Assembly: GCA_030064845.1 (NCBI GenBank)
Contig: JASJEC010000006.1
Span: 1-64,000 of the forward strand
Direction of reading: 5' to 3'
From: Kiloniellales bacterium
GTDB taxonomy: Bacteria; Pseudomonadota; Alphaproteobacteria; Kiloniellales; JAKSDN01
Length of the DNA: 64,000 nt
The translations under genes were made by a program, and so were the position numbers. Every line of letters starts with the position of its first letter. Within the stretch, counting starts at the first letter, position 1. Below the pieces are notes generated by a model that was given only the letters and a program-made list of their open reading frames with translations, was not told the DNA's origin and made no database searches. Below are positions 37,131 through 45,627 of the stretch, in pieces.

Positions 37131-37931
37131 TCAATCGCGGGTCTTGGCCAGGAACTGGCGGAAGCGTTCCGATTTCGTGTTGCCGAAGACCTCGGCGGGC
37201 GGGCCCTGCTCTTCTATACGGCCCTCGTGCAGGAAGACGACCTCCGAGGAGACGTCGCGGGCGAAGCCCATCTCATGGGTCACCACCAGCATGGTGCGCC
37301 CCTCTTCCGCCAGCTGCCGCATGACCCGCAGCACTTCCCCGACCAGCTCGGGATCGAGCGCCGAGGTCGGTTCGTCGAACAGCATGACGTCCGGCTCCAT
37401 GGCGAGCGCGCGGGCGATCGCCGCCCGCTGCTGCTGCCCGCCGGACAGGTGGGCCGGATAGTAGTCCTGGCGCTCTCGGATGCCGACCTTCTCCAGGATC
37501 GCGTCCGCCCGTTCCAGAGCTTCCGCCTTGGGCACCTTGAGCACGTGAATCGGCGCCTCGATCACGTTCTCCAGGACCGTCATGTGGGACCAGAGATTGA
37601 AGCTCTGAAACACCATGGCGAGCCGCGCGCGGATCCGCTCGACCTGCCGGAGGTCCTCGGGAACGGCCTGGCCCTGGCGATCCTTGGTCATGCGGATCTC
37701 TTCGCCGCGCACGAGCACGCGCCCGGCATTGGGCGTCTCGAGCAGGTTGATGCAGCGCAGGAATGTGCTCTTGCCGGAGCCGCTGGCGCCCAGCATGGCG
37801 ATCACGTCGCCCTCGTGAGCGGTGAGCGATATGCCTTTCAGGACCTCGATCGGCCCGAAGCTCTTGTGGATGTCTTCGGCGACCAAGGCCGCTTCGGCGC
37901 CGTTTGCGGCGGCGGGTACGATGTCCGCCAT
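37131..37931 (-). CDS. polar amino acid ABC transporter ATP-binding protein (HisP-like)
   Basis: A 266-residue ATPase. Walker A is [17 protein letters not shown], the signature is [15 protein letters not shown] and Walker B is [16 protein letters not shown], followed by [13 protein letters not shown]. The insertion [20 protein letters not shown] before the Q-loop is typical of HisP. First gene of the operon, so its promoter lies in the gap 37932-38041. Confidence 0.93.
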   Translation of the reverse strand: MADIVPAAANGAEAALVAEDIHKSFGPIEVLKGISLTAHEGDVIAMLGASGSGKSTFLRCINLLETPNAGRVLVRGEEIRMTKDRQGQAVPEDLRQVERIRARLAMVFQSFNLWSHMTVLENVIEAPIHVLKVPKAEALERADAILEKVGIRERQDYYPAHLSGGQQQRAAIARALAMEPDVMLFDEPTSALDPELVGEVLRVMRQLAEEGRTMLVVTHEMGFARDVSSEVVFLHEGRIEEQGPPAEVFGNTKSERFRQFLAKTRD

Positions 37932-38041
37932 CGACCCTCGGCCTCCCTGCCTGTCACTCTTCTAATTGTCTCAGAAGGTTAGACAGCTTTCGGCGGCTTG
38001 CAAAGGGAAAAGCTCCTGGCGCCGGGCCCGGGAGACGAGGG

Positions 38042-39253
38042 TTAGGGGCGGCCCGCCAGCATGGCGCGCGCCTGGGCGATGGCGCCGTGTTCCGGCGCAT
38101 CGGCCGGCAGTTTCTCGGCCAGCGCCGAGGCCTGATCGAGCGCGGCGACGGCCTGCTCGCGCTCGCCCAGGACGGTATAGGCGCGGGTCAGGCGCAACCA
38201 GCCAGCCAGGTCGTCGGGCTCCTCCTCGAGCCGGGCCGCCAGGCGGTCCACCATCGAGCGGATGAAGGCCTGGCGCTGGTCGTTGCTCATTTCGGCCGCC
38301 GCGGCGACGTCCTCCTGGCTCGGTCCGGGCCCGCGGCCCAGGTCCGGCGACGACGCCCCGGGGGCCGGTTGGGGTTCGGGAGCGGGCCGGGCGATCTCGG
38401 GCGGCGGTTCGCCGTCGAGCGCCGCCTGGGTGCTGGCGATTCGGTTGTCGAGCAGCTCCTTCCAGGGCGCGTCGGGCGGCGTCTGGGCGGCGAGGCCGCG
38501 CCAGACTTCGAGCGCCTCGGCCAGGCGGCCGGACTGGGCGTAGGCGAGGCCGCCGTAGTAGAGCGCCCGGGGGTTGGCCGGGTCCATTTCCAGGGCCTCG
38601 GCGAAGGCGGCACGGGCCTCCGGCCCGACCCGGCCGCCGCCCGCGGCGGTCAGCACCTCGCCCAAAGAGGCGCGAGTCTCCGACGATTCGTCCCCGTTGG
38701 CGATCGCGCGGCGGTAGGCCTGCGCGGCGTCGAGGTAGCGGCCGAGCTCGCCGTAGGTCCGCGCGAGCAGGATGAAGCCCTGGATGTCGCCCGGGCTCTG
38801 CTCGAGCCGCGCGGCCAGGCGGTCGGCGAGGTCGGACAGGCTGTTGCCGTCGGGTGCGACCGGCGCCGGCGGCGGCGACTGGCGCGCGGCGAGCGGATGG
38901 GCCGGCAGCCCCGGATTGCCGAGCTGCCCGTAGAGCACGACCGCGGCGCCGGGAACGGCCAGGGCCAGGACCAGCGCCAGCGCGCGCGCCGGCCCGGCGG
39001 CGGCGAGCGGCCGATGCTTGCGTTCGCTGGCCTGCAGCATGCGCCGCTCGATCTCGGTGCGCGCGGTCGCCGCCTGGTCGGAGGTCAGAACGCCGCGGGC
39101 GAGGTCGCGCTCCAACTCGGCGAGCTGGTCGCGGTAGATCGCGAGATCGTAGGCGTCGCGGGCGGCGGCGGCGCCGCGACCGCGCCACAGCGGCAGCACC
39201 AGCAGCAGGACGGCCAGGGCGGCCATCACCGACGCGGCAACCCAGAAGATCAT
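38042..39253 (-). CDS. ccmI: cytochrome c biogenesis protein CcmI
   Basis: Membrane-anchored apocytochrome c chaperone of the CcmI/CycH family, 403 residues. The N-terminus MIFWVAASVMAALAVLLLVL is a membrane segment; a second one is at about residues 90-110. The periplasmic part has tetratricopeptide repeats, for example GDIQGFILLARTYGELGRYL and NPRALYYGGLAYAQSGRLAE, and a Pro-rich linker near residue 270. It presents apocytochrome to the CcmF-CcmH ligation complex. Last gene of the ccm run; overlaps ccmH by 4 bases. Confidence 0.92.
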   Translation of the reverse strand: MIFWVAASVMAALAVLLLVLPLWRGRGAAAARDAYDLAIYRDQLAELERDLARGVLTSDQAATARTEIERRMLQASERKHRPLAAAGPARALALVLALAVPGAAVVLYGQLGNPGLPAHPLAARQSPPPAPVAPDGNSLSDLADRLAARLEQSPGDIQGFILLARTYGELGRYLDAAQAYRRAIANGDESSETRASLGEVLTAAGGGRVGPEARAAFAEALEMDPANPRALYYGGLAYAQSGRLAEALEVWRGLAAQTPPDAPWKELLDNRIASTQAALDGEPPPEIARPAPEPQPAPGASSPDLGRGPGPSQEDVAAAAEMSNDQRQAFIRSMVDRLAARLEEEPDDLAGWLRLTRAYTVLGEREQAVAALDQASALAEKLPADAPEHGAIAQARAMLAGRP

Positions 39254-39756
39254 GAGCCGTCCTTGCGGTCGCCGCGATCCCGTTCGGAGCCGTCGATCAG
39301 GGCTTCGAGCCGCGCCTTCTCGGCGTCGCTCAGGGGCGCCGCGGCGGCCGGCGCCTGGCCGGTGCCGCCCCGGAAGTAGAGCACCACCAGGCCGAGCCCG
39401 AGGATGAACAACAGGAAAGGCCCGAACCAGAGCAGGTAGGTCGACGGCTTGAACGGCGGGCGCAACAGAACGAAGTCGCCGTAGCGCGCCACCAGATAGT
39501 CGAGCACCTCCTGGTCGCTGTCGCCGGCGACCAGGCGTTCGCGCACCAGGATGCGCAGGTCGCGCGCCAGATCGGCGTTGGAGGAGTCGATCGACTCGTT
39601 CTGGCAGACCACGCAGCGAATCTCCTCCGAGAGCGATCGGGCGCGGGATTCCAGCGCCGGATCGTCGAGGATCTCGTCGGGCTCGACCGCCGGGACGCCT
39701 TGCGCCGTCAGGAGCAGCGCCAGGGCCGCAAAGGCGGGAATCAGGTAACGCTTCAT
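39250..39756 (-). CDS. ccmH: cytochrome c biogenesis protein CcmH
   Basis: Thiol-redox component of the cytochrome c ligation complex, 168 residues. A signal peptide (MKRYLIPAFAALALLLTA) is followed by the conserved EEIRCVVCQNESIDSSNADL with the CxxC that reduces apocytochrome. VARYGDFVLLRPPF and a C-terminal membrane helix (LLWFGPFLLFILGLGLVVLY) complete the CcmH/CycL pattern. The ATG at 39756 overlaps the ccmG stop as ATGA; the longer frame to 40065 is a shadow of ccmG. Confidence 0.95.
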   Translation of the reverse strand: MKRYLIPAFAALALLLTAQGVPAVEPDEILDDPALESRARSLSEEIRCVVCQNESIDSSNADLARDLRILVRERLVAGDSDQEVLDYLVARYGDFVLLRPPFKPSTYLLWFGPFLLFILGLGLVVLYFRGGTGQAPAAAAPLSDAEKARLEALIDGSERDRGDRKDGS

Positions 39757-40295
39757 CCCTTCAAGGCCTCCAGCACCGGAATGATCTCTTCCTCCAGCTG
39801 ACGGGGGTGGATCGGTCCGATGTGCTGATGCCGTATCCGTCCCTCGCGGTCGATGATGAAGGTCTCGGGCACGCCGGACACGCCCCAGTCGATCGCGGTG
39901 CGTCCCTTGTCGTCCAGGCCGATCCGCCGGTAGGGATTGCCCAGGCTCGCCAGCCAGCGGGCGCCGGCCGGCGGCGGATCCCGGTAGTTGATGCCGACCA
40001 GCCGGATTGAGGGGTCCTCGGCGAGCTCCATCAGCAGCGGGTGCTCGGCCCGGCAGGGGATGCACCAGGACGCGAAGAAGTTCACCAGGGTCACTTCGCC
40101 GCTCAGGTGCGCGGTGTCCAGACCCGGGGTTTCGGTCTCCGGCACCGGCGGCAGCGCGAAGTCCGGCACCGGCTTGTCGATCAGGGCCGAGCGGACCTCG
40201 CGCGGATTGCGCTCGGGATCGAGCCCCCAGAGGAAGTAGCCGGCGACAACGGCGAAGACGGCCAGCGGCAGAAAGAACAGCAGGCGTCGGCCCAT
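39753..40295 (-). CDS. ccmG: thiol:disulfide interchange protein CcmG/DsbE
   Basis: A 180-residue membrane-anchored periplasmic thioredoxin. The anchor is LLFFLPLAVFAVVAGYFLWG. The active site is NFFASWCIPCRAEHPLL, and the cis-Pro region is SGVPETFIIDREG. It keeps the CcmH and apocytochrome cysteines reduced during heme ligation. GGGGAG precedes the ATG at 40295. It sits between ccmF and ccmH, and overlaps ccmH by 4 bases. Confidence 0.95.
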   Translation of the reverse strand: MGRRLLFFLPLAVFAVVAGYFLWGLDPERNPREVRSALIDKPVPDFALPPVPETETPGLDTAHLSGEVTLVNFFASWCIPCRAEHPLLMELAEDPSIRLVGINYRDPPPAGARWLASLGNPYRRIGLDDKGRTAIDWGVSGVPETFIIDREGRIRHQHIGPIHPRQLEEEIIPVLEALKG

Positions 40296-40309
40296 GGGCG
40301 TCTCCCCGG

Positions 40310-42298
40310 TCAGGCGCTCTGGGTCGCAGTCCGCGCCGCGCGCTTGGCCTTGGAGGCCGGCGCGCCGATGCGAAACCGGCGGTCGCTGAGCGAGACCGTG
40401 CCGCCGAGGACCATCAGCAGGCAGCCGATCCAGATCCAGGGCACCAGGGGCTCGTGATAGATCCGCACCGTCCAGCCGCCCTGGCCGTCGGAGTCGCCGA
40501 TCACCGCGTAGAGATCGCGCATCACCGTGGTGTGGATCGCGGCCTCCGTGGTCGGCATCTCCTGCACCGGGTAGAACCGCTTCTCGGGCGTCAGGACGGT
40601 GTAGGCCTCGCCGTCGCGGGTCACCGTGAAGGTCGCGGTATCGCTCAGGTAGTTCGGGCCCCGGCCGCGCTCCACGCCCTCCAGCGTGTAGACGTAGCCC
40701 GCCAGCTCGAGGCTCTCGCCCGGCTTGAGCACCTGCACCGCCTCGGACTGCCAGGCCGAGGAGGCGGTCATGCCGGCGACCGCGACGGCCATGCCCATGT
40801 GGGCCAGGGTCATGCCGTGGGACGAGCGCGGCACGCCGCCGATCCGCGCCAGGGTCTCGCCGGGCGGCCCCCGGAACAGCTTGACCCGCAGCGCCCACTC
40901 GGTGAAGGAGCCGGCGAACAGCCAGGCGGCCAGCGCCATCCCGAAGATCGCCAGGGCGGACTTGCCCGCGGTGAAGATCAGCAGCGCGACGACCACGACC
41001 GCGACCAGCCCGGCAGCCACCTTGAGCCTCGCCAGCACGCCGGCCAAATCGGCCCGCTTCCACGGCATCAGAGGGCCGATCGCCATGGCGGCGACCAGGG
41101 GCACCATGAGCGGCACGAAGGTCCGGTCGAAGAAGGGCGCGCCGACCGAGACCTTGTCGCCGCCCAGCGCCTCGGTGAAGAGCGGGTAGAGCGTGCCCAG
41201 GAAGACCGTGGCCGTGGCGGTGGCGAGCAGCAGGTTGTTCAGCACCAGGGCGCCCTCGCGGCTGACCGGCGCGAAGATTCCGCCGGGCTTGAGCGCCGGC
41301 GCGCGCAGCGCGAACAGCAGCAGCGAGCCGCCGATGGTGATCGAGAGCAGCACCAGGATGAAGAGTCCGCGCTCCGGATCGGTGGCGAAGGCGTGCACCG
41401 AGGTCAGCAGGCCGGAGCGCACGATGAAGGTACCGATCAGCGACAGCGAGAAGGTCAGGATCGCCAGCAGGATGGTCCAGACCTTCAGGGCGTCGCGCTT
41501 CTCGACCACGATGGCCGAGTGCAGCAGGGCCGTGCCCAGGAGCCAGGGCATGAAGGAGACGTTCTCGACCGGGTCCCAGAACCACCAGCCGCCCCAGCCG
41601 AGCTCGTAGTAGGCCCACCAGCTGCCGAGCGCGATGCCGGCGGTCAGGAAGCACCAGGCGAGCAGAGTCCAGGGCCGCACCCAGCGGGCCCAGGCGGCGT
41701 CGACGCGGCCCTCGATCAGCGCGGCGATGGCAAACGAGAAGGCCATCGAGAAGCCGACGTAGCCGGTGTAGAGCATGGGCGGGTGGAACGCGAGGCCCGG
41801 GTCCTGCAGCAGCGGGTTGAGGTCACGGCCGTCGAGCGGCACCGGGAAGACGCGCGCGAAGGGGTTGGAGGTGAAGATCGAGAAGGTGAGAAAGCCGATC
41901 GCGATCCAGGCCTGGACGGACAGCACCCGCGCGCGCAGGGTCGGCGGCAGGTTGTCGCCGAACACCGCGACCGCCGCGCCGAACAGCGCCAGGATGAGGA
42001 TCCAGAGCACCATCGAGCCCTCGTGGTTGCCCCAGACGCCGGAGATCTTGTAGATCATCGGCTTGGCCGAGTGCGAGTTCTGGACCACGTTCAGGAGCGA
42101 GAAGTCCGAGGTCACGTAGGCGTGCATCAGCGCCATGAAGGCGGTCAGCACGAGCAGGAACTGCAGCACCGCCGCGCTGCGCCCGACGCCCATCCAGGCC
42201 AGGTTGCCCCGGGCCGCGCCGATCATGGGCAGGCTGCCCTGAACCAGGGCGACCACGAGCGCGAGGATCAGTGCGAAGTGTCCCAGCTCGATGATCAT
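40310..42298 (-). CDS. ccmF: heme lyase CcmF
   Basis: Large membrane protein of 662 residues that attaches heme to apocytochrome c. Many transmembrane stretches are seen. The tryptophan-rich heme-handling motif reads WAYYELGWGGWWFWDPVENV, preceded by KISGVWGNHEGSMVLW. The periplasmic C-terminal part (LEGVERGRGPNYLSDTATF) and final membrane helix agree with the family. Overlaps ccmE by 4 bases. Confidence 0.97.
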   Translation of the reverse strand: MIIELGHFALILALVVALVQGSLPMIGAARGNLAWMGVGRSAAVLQFLLVLTAFMALMHAYVTSDFSLLNVVQNSHSAKPMIYKISGVWGNHEGSMVLWILILALFGAAVAVFGDNLPPTLRARVLSVQAWIAIGFLTFSIFTSNPFARVFPVPLDGRDLNPLLQDPGLAFHPPMLYTGYVGFSMAFSFAIAALIEGRVDAAWARWVRPWTLLAWCFLTAGIALGSWWAYYELGWGGWWFWDPVENVSFMPWLLGTALLHSAIVVEKRDALKVWTILLAILTFSLSLIGTFIVRSGLLTSVHAFATDPERGLFILVLLSITIGGSLLLFALRAPALKPGGIFAPVSREGALVLNNLLLATATATVFLGTLYPLFTEALGGDKVSVGAPFFDRTFVPLMVPLVAAMAIGPLMPWKRADLAGVLARLKVAAGLVAVVVVALLIFTAGKSALAIFGMALAAWLFAGSFTEWALRVKLFRGPPGETLARIGGVPRSSHGMTLAHMGMAVAVAGMTASSAWQSEAVQVLKPGESLELAGYVYTLEGVERGRGPNYLSDTATFTVTRDGEAYTVLTPEKRFYPVQEMPTTEAAIHTTVMRDLYAVIGDSDGQGGWTVRIYHEPLVPWIWIGCLLMVLGGTVSLSDRRFRIGAPASKAKRAARTATQSA

Positions 42299-42768
42299 TG
42301 CGTGTAGGCTCCTTCCGACGCGCCGTCGGCCTCACCCCCGGGTTTCCACTGGCCGGACTTCTTCAGCGCCTCGGCCACCTCTGGCGGCATGTAGTTCTCG
42401 TCGTGCTTGGCCAGCACCTCGTCGGCCTGGAACAGGCCGCTGCGGTTGAGCCGTCCCTGGACCACCACGCCCTGGCCCTCGCGGAACAGGTCGGGAAGGA
42501 TCCCCTTGTAGGCCACGGGCACGGCCTCGGCGAGATCGGTCACGCGGAATTGAACCTCGAGCCCGGAGCCGCGCTGGACCGAGCCTTCCTCGACCAGGCC
42601 GCCGAGCCTGAGCGCCCGCCCGTTGGGCGCCTTGCCGGCCAGGATGTCGCTCGGGCTGTAGAAGAAGACGAGGTTCTCCTCGAAGGCGGTGAGCACCAGC
42701 ACGGCCGCTGCCGACAATGCCAGCATGCCCGCGCCCAGCATGATCATCCGCCGCCGCTTCCTGGTCAT
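42295..42768 (-). CDS. ccmE: cytochrome c-type biogenesis heme chaperone CcmE
   Basis: Periplasmic heme chaperone of 157 residues with an N-terminal anchor (MIMLGAGMLALSAAAVLVLT). VFFYSPSDILAGKAPNGRAL and LRLGGLVEEGSVQRGSGLEV form the OB-fold. The covalent heme-binding His is in VLAKHDENYMPPEV. It carries heme from CcmABCD to CcmF. The ATG at 42768 overlaps the ccmD stop as ATGA. Confidence 0.96.
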   Translation of the reverse strand: MTRKRRRMIMLGAGMLALSAAAVLVLTAFEENLVFFYSPSDILAGKAPNGRALRLGGLVEEGSVQRGSGLEVQFRVTDLAEAVPVAYKGILPDLFREGQGVVVQGRLNRSGLFQADEVLAKHDENYMPPEVAEALKKSGQWKPGGEADGASEGAYTQ

Positions 42769-42980
42769 GACGTCTCTCCGCTGCGCGCCGCCCGCCGCGC
42801 CTGGCGGCGGCTCTTGACTTGATCCGACTGCTCGACCGATTCCAGGTCGCGCTCGTGCCGCTTGAGGTCGCGCAGGCTCTGCCACAGGAAGCCCGCCAGC
42901 ACCAGCGCGCTGAGCCCATAGGCCGGCCAGACGAAGGCGCCGTAGCCCCCCATGGCGAGGAAATCTTCAAGGCTCGTCAT
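42765..42980 (-). CDS. ccmD: heme exporter protein CcmD
   Basis: A 71-residue single-helix membrane protein. FLAMGGYGAFVWPAYGLSAL and VLAGFLWQSLRDLKRHERDL fit CcmD, which is needed to release holo-CcmE from CcmABC. The tail is strongly basic. Found between ccmC and ccmE as expected. Confidence 0.88.
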   Translation of the reverse strand: MTSLEDFLAMGGYGAFVWPAYGLSALVLAGFLWQSLRDLKRHERDLESVEQSDQVKSRRQARRAARSGETS

Positions 42981-43049
42981 GGGGTTCTTTCTAGACCGCC
43001 GGCCCGGTCGTTGACCATGCGTTCGATCAAGCTGTCCGCCGCCATCACA

Positions 43050-43772
43050 TCACCCCGGTTGCTGCGCCACCAGGCGAAGCGCCCGCAGGCGCGCGGCCGC
43101 CAGCTCGCTGCGCACGCGCAGCAGCAGAAGGGTCGCGTAATAGAGCTTGAAGCCCAGGGCCATCAGCAGCAGCGGCCAGAGCATGTCGGGGTGGATCGTC
43201 GGCCCGTCCATGCGCATCACGCTGGCGGGCTGGTGCAGGGTCGACCACCAGTCGACCGAGAACTTGATGATCGGCACGTTGACGAAGCCGACCAGCGCCA
43301 GTATGGCGGCCGCCTTGCGGCCGCGCGCCGGATCCTCGAAGGCGTTCATCAGCGCCATGTGCCCGAGATAGAGGAAGAAGAGGATCAGGACCGAGGTGAG
43401 CCGCGCGTCCCAGACCCACCAGGTGCCCCACATGGGCTTGCCCCAGAGCGAGCCGGTCGCGAGCGCCAAAAAGGTGAAGCCCGCGCCGAGCGGCGCCGAA
43501 GCCTTGGCGACCACGTCGGCCAGGGGGTGGCGCCAGATCAGCGAGGACGCGCTGGCGACGGCGATCACCGTGTAGACGAAGAGCGCCATCCAGGCGGCGG
43601 GCACGTGAACGTACATAATCCGCACGCTCTCGCCCTGCTGATAGTCGGGCGGCGCCACGAAGAGCGCGAGGTAGAGGCCGGCACCCAGGCAGACCGCGCA
43701 GAGGCCGGCCAACCAGGGTACCAGGGGCCGGGCGAGGCGCATGAAACGGCCGGGATTGGCGAAGCGGTGCAT
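43050..43772 (-). CDS. ccmC: heme exporter / heme-CcmE transfer protein CcmC
   Basis: A 240-residue membrane protein with about six helices. The heme-handling Trp-rich motif is WGTWWVWDARLTSVLILFFL, and the conserved histidines appear in MYVHVPAAWMA and STLHQPASV. It attaches heme to CcmE. It lies 57 bases from ccmB. Confidence 0.95.
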   Translation of the reverse strand: MHRFANPGRFMRLARPLVPWLAGLCAVCLGAGLYLALFVAPPDYQQGESVRIMYVHVPAAWMALFVYTVIAVASASSLIWRHPLADVVAKASAPLGAGFTFLALATGSLWGKPMWGTWWVWDARLTSVLILFFLYLGHMALMNAFEDPARGRKAAAILALVGFVNVPIIKFSVDWWSTLHQPASVMRMDGPTIHPDMLWPLLLMALGFKLYYATLLLLRVRSELAAARLRALRLVAQQPG

Positions 43773-43829
43773 GGCTCGATCGTCACTCTCTCGCGTTTAA
43801 CCACAGTACGAAAAAAACCGCGCAGCCGC

Positions 43830-44495
43830 TCACTCTGCAACCTGCCTGAGCGCCGCCGCGCTGGCCCAGGGCGCGAGCGGCAGCGCGGCCAGCAGCAAGG
43901 CGCCGAGCAGAAGCAGATGAGGGCGCGCGGGCAATTCTGCCAGCACCGCATCGATCGCGCCAACGGCGAAAATCAGAACCGGGATGTAGAGCGGCAGCAC
44001 GAGCAGCGGTATCAGCACGCCGCCGCGGCGCGCGCCCAGGGTGAGCGCCGCGCCGATCCCGCCGATCAGGCTGAGCACGGGCGTCGCCAGGGTCATGGCC
44101 AGCATCAGGATCGGCAGCGAGGCCGCCTCCATCCCGTAGCTCGTCGCGATCAGGGGGCTCGCGAGGATGAGCGGCAATCCGGTGGTCAGCCAATGGGCCA
44201 GCACCTTGGCCAGGACCGCCAGCTCGAGCGGTAGGGGCGAGAGCACCAGAAGCTCCAGATTGCCGTCTTCGTAGTCGGCCAGGAACATCCGCTCGAGCGA
44301 CAGGAGCACCGCCAGCAGGGCGCAGACCGCGACCACGCCGGGCGCGATGCGCAGCAGCAGGTTGGGCTCCGGGCCCAGGGCGAAGGGAAAGAGCATCGCG
44401 GCGAGCAGAAAGAACAGGATCACCAGGCTGGCCTCGGCGCGCTGGCGCAGCGCCAGGCGCAGGTCGCGGCCGAGCACGGCGGCGAAGCCGCTCAC
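43830..44495 (-). CDS. ccmB: heme exporter membrane protein CcmB
   Basis: A 221-residue permease of the CcmAB ABC complex. SLERMFLADYEDGNLELLVL and SPLPLELAVLAKVLAHWLTT are characteristic. Six hydrophobic stretches are seen. The GTG at 44495 overlaps the ccmA stop as GTGA, and the resulting length is that of other CcmB proteins. The longer frame to 45083 is a shadow of ccmA. Confidence 0.94.
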   Translation of the reverse strand: MSGFAAVLGRDLRLALRQRAEASLVILFFLLAAMLFPFALGPEPNLLLRIAPGVVAVCALLAVLLSLERMFLADYEDGNLELLVLSPLPLELAVLAKVLAHWLTTGLPLILASPLIATSYGMEAASLPILMLAMTLATPVLSLIGGIGAALTLGARRGGVLIPLLVLPLYIPVLIFAVGAIDAVLAELPARPHLLLLGALLLAALPLAPWASAAALRQVAE

Positions 44496-45142
44496 CAGAG
44501 GAACTCCACGGCGCGGCGCGGCGCGAAACGGTCCAGCGAGAGGGTCTCCGCCGGGCCGAACGGCAGCGCCATGTGGGTCGCGGCGACGACGCAGCCGCCG
44601 CCTTCGCGGTGCCGGGCGACCGCCCGGCCCAAACGCTCGAGCGAGTCGCGATCGAGGCCGACCCCGGGCTCGTCGAGCAGCCAAAGCCCGGCGGGCGCGG
44701 TCAGCAGGCGCGCCAGGGCGAGCCGGCGCTTCTGACCGGCCGACAGGAGCCGGCCGGGGACGTCGGTCTGGGCGGCAAGGCCGAAGAGGTCGAGCGCCCG
44801 CTCGACCGGCTCGGCGCCTGCCTCCTCCGCGCCGCCGCGCAGGCCGGTCCAGTACTCCAGGTTCTCGCGCGCGCTGAGCACCGGCTTGACCGCGTCGAGA
44901 TGGCCGAGGAACTGGACCCGCGACCGTTGCTCGTCGGCCCGGGTCGGCCGCTGCTCCCACAGCAACTCCCCCTCGCTCGGCGCGAGCAGGCCGGCCATGA
45001 GCCGCAACAAGCTCGACTTGCCGCTGCCGTTCGGGCCGTCGAGCAGCAGCACGCCGCCGGGCTCGAGCGCGAAGTCGAGGCACTCGAAGACCCGCCGGCC
45101 GCCGCGGTCACACGCGAGTTCGCGTCCTTCGAAGAGGCTCAT
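44492..45142 (-). CDS. ccmA: heme exporter ATP-binding protein CcmA
   Basis: A 216-residue ATPase. Walker A is LLDGPNGSGKSSLLRLMAG, the signature is LLSAGQKRRLALARLL and Walker B is LWLLDEPGVGLDRDSL, all CcmA-like. CcmAB uses ATP to drive release of holo-CcmE. The ATG at 45142 matches the usual CcmA start; the frame extends to 45241 without homology-like sequence. First gene of the ccm cluster, so the promoter should be in 45143-45300. Confidence 0.94.
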   Translation of the reverse strand: MSLFEGRELACDRGGRRVFECLDFALEPGGVLLLDGPNGSGKSSLLRLMAGLLAPSEGELLWEQRPTRADEQRSRVQFLGHLDAVKPVLSARENLEYWTGLRGGAEEAGAEPVERALDLFGLAAQTDVPGRLLSAGQKRRLALARLLTAPAGLWLLDEPGVGLDRDSLERLGRAVARHREGGGCVVAATHMALPFGPAETLSLDRFAPRRAVEFLW

Positions 45143-45224
45143 GGAGATACCGACGGTCGCGGTTGGGGCAGAGCGGATGAACGGAATAGACGCGTCGGAT
45201 ATAGCAAACAAGGCGGGAGCGGCC

Positions 45225-45270
45225 AAACGCTCGTCGCTCAAACGCTGGTCGCCCGAACTCTGGTCGCGGG
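45225..45270. repeat. three imperfect tandem 15-16 base repeats
   Basis: Units AAACGCTCGTCGCTC, AAACGCTGGTCGCCCG and AACTCTGGTCGCGGG follow each other directly upstream of ccmA. They could be a regulator-binding array or slippage product. Confidence 0.5.
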
Positions 45271-45298
45271 TCGCTTGATCGCTATGACATGGGAGGTC

Positions 45299-45336
45299 GA
45301 GAGTGGCCGCCGGGGTCGGGACCGGCGGCCACTCTC
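45299..45336. terminator. strong 15-base-pair hairpin
   Basis: GAGAGTGGCCGCCGG and CCGGCGGCCACTCTC are exact inverse complements around an 8-base loop. There is no T-run. Both flanking genes point away from it, so it is not an obvious terminator for either; it may be a regulatory structure or remnant of a mobile element. Confidence 0.4.
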
Positions 45337-45627
45337 AGTTCCCAGCCGAAGGGGGCAAGTAGATGATGAGGCCGGCTGGCCACCTCGAACAGAGAGGGGA
45401 AGTCTCCGTGGGTAGATAGGTAGAGGGAGATTGTGCTCTGACTTGGCCGCAATTGCGGCGGAATTAAGGATTTCGGTCCCGATGCGGAAAGGTTCCGAAA
45501 CCGGCCCGGGCACACCAGGATCCATCCCATTCTCCCCAGAAAAACAACCTTGGATAGCCCTACAGAGCGAATTCTTTACCAGAAGGATGCTAGACCGGGG
45601 GCGCCTTAACCCTTCCGAGCCGCCAGC

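Larger units (their letters stand above)
45143..45627. other. 485-base intergenic region with repeats
   Basis: Between the divergent ccmA and Sel1-protein genes. It holds three adjacent imperfect 15-16 base repeats (45225-45270) and a strong hairpin (45299-45336). The remainder, 45337-45627, has a moderate base composition. I found no convincing coding frame and could not fix a promoter. Confidence 0.6.

Noticed and set aside
43830-45083. 417-codon frame that would fuse CcmA sequence to CcmB
   Set aside because: Its first half is a shadow of ccmA; CcmB begins at the GTG at 44495, which gives the normal length.
45171-45190. Further TAGAGC repeat copy near CAGAGCGGATGAACGG
   Set aside because: Only about nine bases match and there is no second arm or core.
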